From Albifimbria verrucaria (Eukaryota; Ascomycota; Sordariomycetes; Hypocreales; Stachybotryaceae): DNA of 64,000 nt. The notes below the pieces were generated by a model. The model was not told the DNA's origin. It did no database searches and was given only the letters and a program-made list of their open reading frames with translations. This document shows positions 56,601 through 64,000 of the stretch, piece by piece. Position 1 is the first letter of the stretch. Each line of letters begins with the position of its first letter. The DNA is taken from positions 434,001 to 498,000 of the forward strand of contig JAHREC010000011.1 of assembly GCA_020081605.1 (NCBI GenBank), written 5' to 3'. A program made the translations under genes and the position numbers.

Positions 56601-58112
56601 ATGCCTCACACCACAGAATGCTTCAAGCTCACCAGCAAAACCTGCCTCACATTGCCTCGCAGCAGGGCGAGCAGAGGGTTAAGATCCCTACTTACGATCG
56701 CAATGACGTCAAGGAGGGCATTGTCCATGTCGGTGTCGGCGGCTTCCACAGAGCCCATCTGGCCGTCTACGTCGACCAATTGATGCAGAAGCACGGCCAT
56801 CGCGACTGGGCCATCTGCGGCGTCGGCCTGCGACCCAACGATGCTGCCATGCGCGACGTGCTCAAGTCCCAGGACCACCTGTACACCGTCATCGAGCGCT
56901 CCGCCAAGGGCAGCTTCGCCAACGTGGTCGGCAGCATCAACTCATTCCTCTTCGCCCCCGACGACCGGGAGGCCGTCATCGCCAAGATGGCTCACAAGGA
57001 TACGCACATTGTGTCGCTGACCATCACCGAGAGCGGCTACTACTACAACGAAAACACCCACGAGCTGCAGGCCAACCACCCTGACATTCAGCATGACCTG
57101 GCCAACGAGAACTCTCCCGTCAGCACCTTTGGCTTCCTCTACGCTGCCCTGGCCAGGCGCCACCAGCAGGGCCTGAAGCCCTTCACGGTTCTGTCCTGCG
57201 ACAACATGCAGAAGAACGGTTCCATCACCCGTCACATGCTGGAGTCTTTCGCCCGTCTCCGCAATCCGGAGCTCGCCAAGTGGATCGCGGAGGAGGGTGC
57301 CTTCCTAACGCCATGGTCGACCGCATCACCCCAGCACCTCGCCAAACGACATCAAGTCACTGGCAGATGGCTTCGGCATTGAGGACGCGTGGCCCGTCGT
57401 CACCGAGCCCTTCATGCAGTGGGTTGTCGAGGACAAATTCTGCGACGGTCGTCCGCCATTCGAGAAGGTTGGTGTTCAGGTCGTCAAGGATGTGCACGAC
57501 GTCGAGCAGTTCGAGAAGCACAAGCTGCGTCTGCTCAACGCCAGCCACTCCGCCATGGCTTACCCAGGCCAGCTTGCCGGCTTCAAGTACGTCCACGAGG
57601 TCATGGAGCACCCTGTCTACCGAAAGTTCATCTGGCAGATGATGCAGGAGGAAGTTAAGCCACTGCTACCCGAGATTCCTGGTGTGGACATTGACCAGTA
57701 CTGCAACACCCTCATGGAGCGCTTCTCCAACCCCACCATCATGGACCAGATCCCTCGACTCGCCCTGAACGCCTCCGGCAAGATTCCCCAGTTCATCATG
57801 CCTTCTATCGCCGAACAAATCTGGGTGTCTGGACCCTTCAAGCGTCTGTGCTTCGTCGCCGGCGCCTGGTTCCAGTACATCAATGGCGTCGATGACAAGG
57901 GCAACTCGTTTGAGGTTGATGACCCTATGCGAGAGGAGCTGCAGGCCAAGGCTAAGGCCGGAGGCAACGACCCTCGTGAGCTGCTCAGCATCAAGATGCT
58001 GTTCGGCGATGACTTGCGAAACGACAAGCGCTTCATCGACGAGATCAGCCACGCAATGGAGATCATCGCCAAGGACGGTGTGATGGCGAATATTGGCAAA
58101 TACGTCGATTGA
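56601..58112 (+). CDS. Mannitol 2-dehydrogenase (NAD-dependent, long-chain polyol type); three frame breaks
   Basis: Cytosolic long-chain dehydrogenase that interconverts mannitol and fructose, part of the fungal mannitol cycle. About 504 aa, single exon, with strong C/G-ending codon bias typical of high expression. Seen: GVGGFHRAHLAVYVDQL (nucleotide-binding start), SLTITESGYYYN, TVLSCDNMQKNG, RITPAT, NASHSAMAYPGQLAGFKYVHE (the active-site Lys/Asn/His region is in this C-terminal domain), IPQFIMPSIAEQIW, and LFGDDLRNDKRF. It reads MPHTTECFKLTSK, then needs one A near 56638, one C near 57304 and one C near 57335 to stay in frame. Three losses in such a conserved enzyme argue for sequence error. 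The start at 56601 fits relatives that begin LKLNSKNL. Confidence 0.88.
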
Positions 58113-58964
58113 AAAGCATCATTGATTGGACTGGACCATGTACTTGACAAAATACCATAGAATTCAAAGTAATACGAAGTTAGACATGATATAATCCCGA
58201 TTGGTGGAATCCAACTCTCGTCATTAATGCTTTGGTGAAGAAGAATGCACGCCTCATGATTGGTGAGACAACACCAAATTTGGAAAGACCGTGCCTGAGA
58301 TGTCCATCTGAAACTGACCAGGGTCATATGTTGGTCACATATCACTTCAGTTTACAATACAGAGTATCTGAATACAAAACGAAAATCGCATACACAAAAC
58401 AGCGCAGATGCTCCTGGAACATCTCGAATTTGCGACAGGATGCCTCGTTGTGCACCTACGTGAGGCAAGCCAACCATGCTTAAAATGTCACCAGACATCA
58501 GCTCACCGCTTGTATGAATTATCGAAAAACGCGTCCCAACGAACCATGCTGATTGGATTTCTCGATAGGCTAGCCAGCATGGGGAGCAGGGGCCATCATG
58601 TGGGAGCAAGGTAAGTAGTGTGTGCCCTGTAGCTGAACGACAGGGGCTCTTTAGGGTAGAGTGAGAGCAACAAGCCCTAGTAAATGCCTCCGGCGGCGAT
58701 TGCATCGAGCTGGCCTCGCTACGCTCAACATCACAATTATTAGGGCTTGAAGCAGCCGGGTCAGCAATATCGCCAAAGGGCTTAGGGCTCAAGGCAGGTA
58801 GTATAATTAAGATATCAAGAGCATATCATCAAAACATAGCTTATTCTATGACCAATGGTCATGGTGAGGCTCCTTGGAACCAGAAACGTGGGCCTTTTGG
58901 TTGAGAGTATATTCGATAATACGCGATTTCAAGTGGCTAGCTATGTTGAGAAACCCTGGGAATT

Positions 58965-58995
58965 CCAGTCAGATCCCAGTCAGATCCCAGTCAGA
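58965..58995. repeat. 11-bp tandem repeat, 2.8 copies
   Basis: Unit CCAGTCAGATC repeated in tandem, the third copy ending at CAGA. Confidence 0.7.
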
Positions 58996-61030
58996 AATCT
59001 CGCTTAGAATGACGACTTTGAGTGAAAAAGCTAATCAAAGTTTCCGATACATGCAAATTGAAGATAGTAACAACCATCCATCTCACTCATGAGCTCAAAG
59101 ATTATCTGTGTGGATATTTCTCCCGTGAGTCTGCCACCAAATATTGAATACTGACCTCTAGTTAACCATTGACAATGCCGAGAGCATGTCCTGTTCTAAA
59201 ACTCAACCCTGACATGTACAGGAGGCACTCCTCTTCATAGATTAGTGCGTATCTCTCGGAAATGCTTGGTTTTCCTTGCTCCCTACAATTGTGGAATGAC
59301 TGTAAGATGATAAAAATGTTTCTATGGGCTTCGTGGGGACTCTAACCTATTTCTGGCATGTTTAGAATAGTTCAATAGATTCCGCAGAGTGTAGTTCGAC
59401 GCAAAACTTGCTGCGTAGAATCTTATGAATATTAGACGAAAGGTACCACCTGAATGAGAACGTGAAGCTTTAAAAAGACTGTCGCCATCCTCAGCGCTTA
59501 TCATGCTGTCTGCAATTCTAACATTGTCAATTCTGAGCTGCATGAACCAGCATTACTGGCAAACTATTCGTGCAAATAGCTATGAATATGATATCACCGT
59601 CGAAATTTACGCAAGTCTAGAGCAGAGACCTTTGTCTACATCTGAAAACTTTCTAGAGGGACTCGTTTTCAAACAGGTATTCTCGATCGTGATGGCTCGC
59701 TATCGGTTTGTACACTCTCACAATTTAGGTGCCCCTTGGATGAAGCCAGCTGGGAATGCGCAAAACCTGTTCCTCACAGCTCAATTATCATGTAAGAAAT
59801 CCGGGGTGAGCATCATTGTCGCAAGGTAGTTCGCAGTCGACGCTGCAGCTCGCTCTCCTGGCATATTGTAGACTGGTCCACAGGTACAGCTTTGAAACAA
59901 TAGTTGCAGTATTTGGGTAGGATATTCACTCTAGTATAAGGCCATTTGAACGGCATCAAAATGTCGTAAGCGTAGTGTGGGCTGTGGAAGGAGAATCAGG
60001 CAGATTATCTGCAGCTATCAAGGCGAGATTAGTGTCCATATACATGACATCTGTATCCTGACTTTGCCCAAGTTTCAATGACACTCGGAACTTCCGCTCG
60101 AGTGTCTAATGCGGTAGTACTCGAAGACCTTGTTCTTCAACTTTATTGGCGATGAAAAAAATGAATTGAATTTGATATATTCACCCTATATAGATTCGGA
60201 ACATATGCATGTTCATAGTATCATAATGTGTTATGGCTCATTGTCCTGCCTGAGACCGATAGCTGTTACATATCAAGTCTGATCTTCAGTGACAAAAAAA
60301 CTTAGGCCCATCGCTTTGAATCGGCAAATGGTGCAACTATTGACCCAATTCTGGGGTCTTCCTATTATACAGTCAAATGAGCAATGTTCACTTCTGACCA
60401 GCCACCCTCACTATTTCCTTCGAGAACAACTAGCAACTGCTTGAAACCAATGGATCTTGGGCATGTATCCACAGCTTGTTCATCGGACAGCAGAGGAAAA
60501 TCTGCAATTTTCATTGATGGAGTTATCTCTGAATGGCATGCGGCGTGAGGTAAATGGGTGGGTAAAAACGCACGGTCAAGCAATGAACAGCCACATGAAT
60601 CAAGGTTGCTTGACGCAGGCACTCTAACGTATCTTCCATTCTTGATCTGCCGCTGTAAGACGTTCACGCGTCTGCCATGTCTAACGTGACCGTAGTCTCG
60701 GCGTTAAACTTTTTCATACGCATGCTTAAATCCTTGCGTGCCAACCATGGCCCTAACGACATGGCATAACGCCAAGAGGCTTCGGCATAAGGGTTCAGTG
60801 GATACGTTGTCCCGTCAGCTACTTTAGCGAGCTGCGGATCGGGGCTAATGTATCTTGATACGCGGCTGGCCTGCTGCGTACTGTACACTGTGAAGACGCA
60901 GCTACGCCCCACAAGCTCTATCGCTGGACGTCTCCCATGCTACGGCAGTCTAGTTCGGTTATGATAGTGGAATGGGCGGGGATGAATGGCTCGTAAACTT
61001 AGCAGCTAGCCGGCTAATCGTGCTGCAATT

Positions 61031-61055
61031 TCATTGTTCATTGTTCATTGTTCAT
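61031..61055. repeat. 7-bp tandem repeat, 3.6 copies
   Basis: Unit TCATTGT repeated in tandem. Confidence 0.75.
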
Positions 61056-62098
61056 TTAACATGAGCGCCTGAAGAGACATTACCGGTTCTGACTGTATGT
61101 GCATTGTCTCGAACAATCTTCTGTCTTGCGACTGCGCCGCATTGGGCCTGGAACATGTATGCCCCTGAGGGATTTTGCTTTTCTTCAGACAAGTCTCAGC
61201 AGTTTTCTCGAGGTGTTGCCATGCGATAAGGCGATGGCTGGTGCATCCGGTATACCACGTGTGGACGAGACATTCCTCCTCAGGCCCGGGACTAGTGCCA
61301 TTGCCCCATCCCCTCATCTTGTATTTGTGTTACCTTATATTCGTCCTGCCAGCATTCTGATGAATCAGTTGACATCTTGTCGATCAGCCTCGAGCAAGTT
61401 CCGCTCATCCCTGAACTGGATAGTTTATGTAGATCAAGAGATCCGGCCCATACCCGACGCCTGCGCTAGATGGATCTGCCGAGCGAATCAAATTGAGCTG
61501 TCAAGTGAGCACAGTGCTCGGAAGCTCTGTCACGGCCCATTCAGCCGCGAACCCGCTTGGCCAAGTTTCAAAGCCACACCGTCGGGGCTTCCACGAGCCG
61601 TGACAGATCAACATGGGCAGTAGCCGCGAGCCAAATCCTGGATGATTGACATCCGAATGGGTCTGTGCCCAGCAGCCACCAACGCAATGACTAGCATCTT
61701 ATTTGTCTCCATACACACTACACTCCAAAGTACCTCTGCTTGAATCATAAATGATCGGCCTTATGGGGAAGAGACGACGGCTTTTCTCGCCTGTTCCCAA
61801 TGAGGTGACCTGGAACTAGCCTGTTGGGGCTCGTCTAAGTGCCGATGCGGGCGATGTGAATCTCGGGAGAGCCAACCTAGCGTGGGACATAGTTTACACA
61901 CGCGTGAAAGTGCACTAGATAATTGAGACGAGACGAGATAATATCTCTATTTAGCTTAGTGGTGAGGTTTCCTGGTACCTGGGACCTTTTTCCACGTGGT
62001 ATAATATCTCCTTCTGTCCCCTCTTTGGGAGGTGATGTTCAGACGATCACAGGCTCGCCCCATCCGCTCCTTTTCTCCCATATGTAAACTTCTTCACC

Positions 62099-63944
62099 AT
62101 GGACGGCTTGACAATCTACAACATGCCCTCCATGCCCCCGAGGTGGGACAAGGTGGGCATCTTCTACATTTCCTTCTGTGCGATATGGACGTTCCTTGTC
62201 GCCTGTGGAATGGCGTTCTGCCTCTTCAACCGGCACCATCCGATTTTGAGGCTCCGCCCTTTACGGCTCTCCTTTCTCGCGATTGCCATGCTTCATTCAT
62301 ATTGGATCATGGCACAGATTGTCTATCCTATCGGTGGTACGATGCCTGTGGTGATTGCGTATGACGTCCAATACTTCGTCATGGGCACGTATTTCCCGCT
62401 AGGTATTGCACTCTTCCACGCTTCCAACACCAAGTTCCTCCTCATTGCAAGATCACAGAGACAATTTACCCACCCGGCTTTGAAGATGGCTCGACAGCAA
62501 GGTTGCAATGGAAAGGACAGTTCCTGGCTTTGTCGAATGCGGAATATCCCAACGTGGACCAAGATTATGATTGCGATTGGCCTTGGGATGGTCTTCCAGG
62601 TAAAACTTCTTATAGGCTTAGCTTTTCGTCGCTGACATGATAATAAAGGTTCTTCTTACAGTCGGAATGTGGATGGCATGCGCCAAATACCACCCAACGT
62701 TCGGAATTCGCGGGACGGAGATAAAGGGTGCGACATTTCCAGAACAACTTGTTGACCTCGGCCGTGGATGGGAATGGTGGCCGTCACTTGTGTGGCAATT
62801 CATATGGTCATGGATCGTAAGTAGACCGTTATCACGGTGGAATCATTCAGCTACGCACGTGCTAAGTCTGCCATCTAGTTTGCGCCTGTTCTCCTCTACC
62901 GTGCATGGGGAATTCGAGATACTCTTGGTTGGAGGACGCAGACAATAGGCTGCTGCATATCCAGGTATATTAAGTGGAACAAACTGTTCAGTTTACAGTT
63001 GGCTAACGGTTCTAGTCTCCATGCGGCTCCCATGTTCCTGGTCGCCTCCTATGTTCCTGCATTTGCTCCGATGAACGCCTATTTCCCCAAGCCAGTGGTG
63101 AGTGTTTCCTGCTTCAGAGTAATAGAAACTTAGCTAAAGGTTTTAGGATTCATTTATCCACCACGATATGGGAGATTTTTACAATCTTCCTCCCCGCCTT
63201 CCAAGTTGCCCGAGCGATAATACTGAAAAAGGCAAATGCCTCACCATCCAATGTTGAGTGGGAGACATCTTCGCAGACTGCCATTCGTACCAAAACTTCT
63301 GAGTCGACCTTGAATGAAAAGCATGCGGAATGCTACTCCACTGATCGATTATTTACGATGGCCGCTCTGGAGCGCGTGCTCGAAGAGAACCCTACTCCTC
63401 TACAGGAGTTTTCAGCCTTGAGCGACTTTTCTGGTGAAAACATCGCATTCCTTACCAGATTGGCAGAGTGGAAGGCGAAGTATGATGTGGAAGATACAAG
63501 AAGGAGCTTCAACGAGGCTTTGGTGATTTATGCCAATTTCGTCAGTCCTCGAGATGCTCCATTCCCGTTAAACTTGCCATCACATGATCTCAAAGACTTG
63601 GAAAGCATGTTTGAGGTGCCGACTCGCCAGATCAACGGCGAAGCCCGCGTCGATGCTGCCACTCCTTCACAATGGAACAGGATCATACGTTGAGGGAGGC
63701 TCTAGATTCAGAGTACCTTGGAGATATACCACCCGAGTTTTCAGCCAACACGTTCGATAATGCGCAAAGTCACGTCAAGTACCTCGTTCTGACGAATACG
63801 TGGCCTAAATTCGTAGCCAACAAGAATCGCCGGGGTTCAACAGACACAGGCAGGACGCAAACAACAGTGGCATCTGAAACAACACTGGTTAGCCAGATTT
63901 CCACCAAGCTATCCAGCATCATTAAAGTCGGGTCTTGGTCATAA
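62099..63944 (+). CDS. Seven-helix receptor fused to an RGS domain (fungal RGS-type GPCR, GprK-like); two frame breaks
   Basis: Plasma-membrane protein with seven predicted helices and a C-terminal RGS domain that would speed GTP hydrolysis by a G-alpha subunit. Exons are 62099-62599, 62649-62816, 62879-62964, 63016-63097 and 63147-63944 (introns 49-62 nt), about 545 aa. Helices include IFYISFCAIWTFLVACGMAF, LSFLAIAMLHSYWIMAQI, VVIAYDVQYFVMGTYFPLGI, WTKIMIAIGLGMVFQ and WEIFTIFLPAFQVARAI. The RGS part has MAALERVLEENPTPLQEFSAL, then TMEQDHTLREALDSEYL and VKYLVLTNTWPKFV. Two C's appear lost near 63086 (the reading FPPSQWIHLS is recovered across the intron) and one C near 63663. Ligand unknown. 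Confidence 0.82.
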
Positions 63945-64000
63945 TTTGGTGATAGAGAATTTAAAAGAATGAATGCAATGAGACCATCATATCGATTGTA

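Larger units (their letters stand above)
58113..62098. other. Gene-poor region, about 4 kb
   Basis: Longest stretch without a supported gene. It has short frames only: the minus-strand frame 58352-58792 and the pair 60365-60912 lack domains, and the 174-codon frame at 61099 starts with GTG. Tandem repeats lie at 58965-58995 and 61031-61055 and are listed separately. Confidence 0.4.

Noticed and set aside
57260..57345. A 38-nt intron (GTGCCT...CCAG) to explain the mannitol dehydrogenase frame jump
   Set aside because: Too short for a fungal intron, and it would delete the conserved FPNAMVDRITP segment. Two lost bases explain the data better.
57617..58345. 242-codon minus-strand frame
   Set aside because: Antisense of mannitol dehydrogenase, caused by its strong codon bias.
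61099..61623. 174-codon open frame
   Set aside because: Opens with GTG, has no domain, no signal peptide and no splice context.
1..64000. CRISPR array, rRNA or intact transposon
   Set aside because: No regularly spaced repeats, no rRNA signature and no transposase or reverse transcriptase motif seen on either strand.

Overview
This window comes from a filamentous ascomycete. Most genes carry short 5' GT...AG introns of about 45-105 nt. The gene families are typical of Pezizomycotina: Zn2Cys6 regulator, CBM1 module, GH54 arabinofuranosidase, mannitol 2-dehydrogenase, HET-C2-like glycolipid transfer protein, Egh16-like protein and an RGS-tailed seven-helix receptor. The GH54, AA12-like and GH95-type genes suggest Hypocreales and perhaps something close to Trichoderma, but that is inference from family resemblance. 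I found no rRNA, convincing tRNA, CRISPR array or intact transposon.

Layout. 0-14 kb: rhamnogalacturonan acetylesterase with CBM1 (-), D-2-hydroxyacid dehydrogenase (+), GH95-type alpha-fucosidase with an in-frame stop (+), HET-C2-like GLTP (+), Egh16-like secreted protein (-), UDP-glycosyltransferase (-). 14-24 kb: GH43 (-), MFSD5-type MFS transporter (-), membrane-anchored methyltransferase (+), M28 aminopeptidase (-). 24-34 kb: kelch membrane protein (+), TAP-like secreted peptidase (+), Gfo/Idh/MocA oxidoreductase (-), PIN-like permease (-). 34-43 kb: AA12-like sugar dehydrogenase with a GPI-type tail (-), PI-phospholipase C (+), F-box protein (+), small Cys-rich secreted protein (+). 44-58 kb: GH54+CBM42 (-), FAD monooxygenase (-), Zn2Cys6 regulator (-), EthD-domain protein (+), CYP53-like P450 (-), mannitol 2-dehydrogenase (+). 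62-64 kb: RGS-tailed receptor (+).

Two themes stand out. The first is a dispersed secreted set acting on plant or fungal wall side chains (CE12, GH95, GH43, GH54, AA12). The second is a possible aromatic-metabolism neighbourhood at 47-56 kb. There the regulator gene and the adjacent monooxygenase share an 8-bp palindrome (TCGGCCGA) in their promoters, the kind of site a Zn2Cys6 protein reads.

Caution: 20 of about 25 genes can be read as full-length proteins only if one or more small indels are allowed. I count roughly 46 sites, most of them one base missing from a short homopolymer, usually C or G. They fall even inside conserved metabolic genes such as mannitol dehydrogenase (three sites). 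When these are allowed, the spliced length of every such gene becomes a multiple of three. The simplest reading is residual consensus error in the assembly, not mass pseudogenisation. Exon coordinates below refer to the sequence as given.
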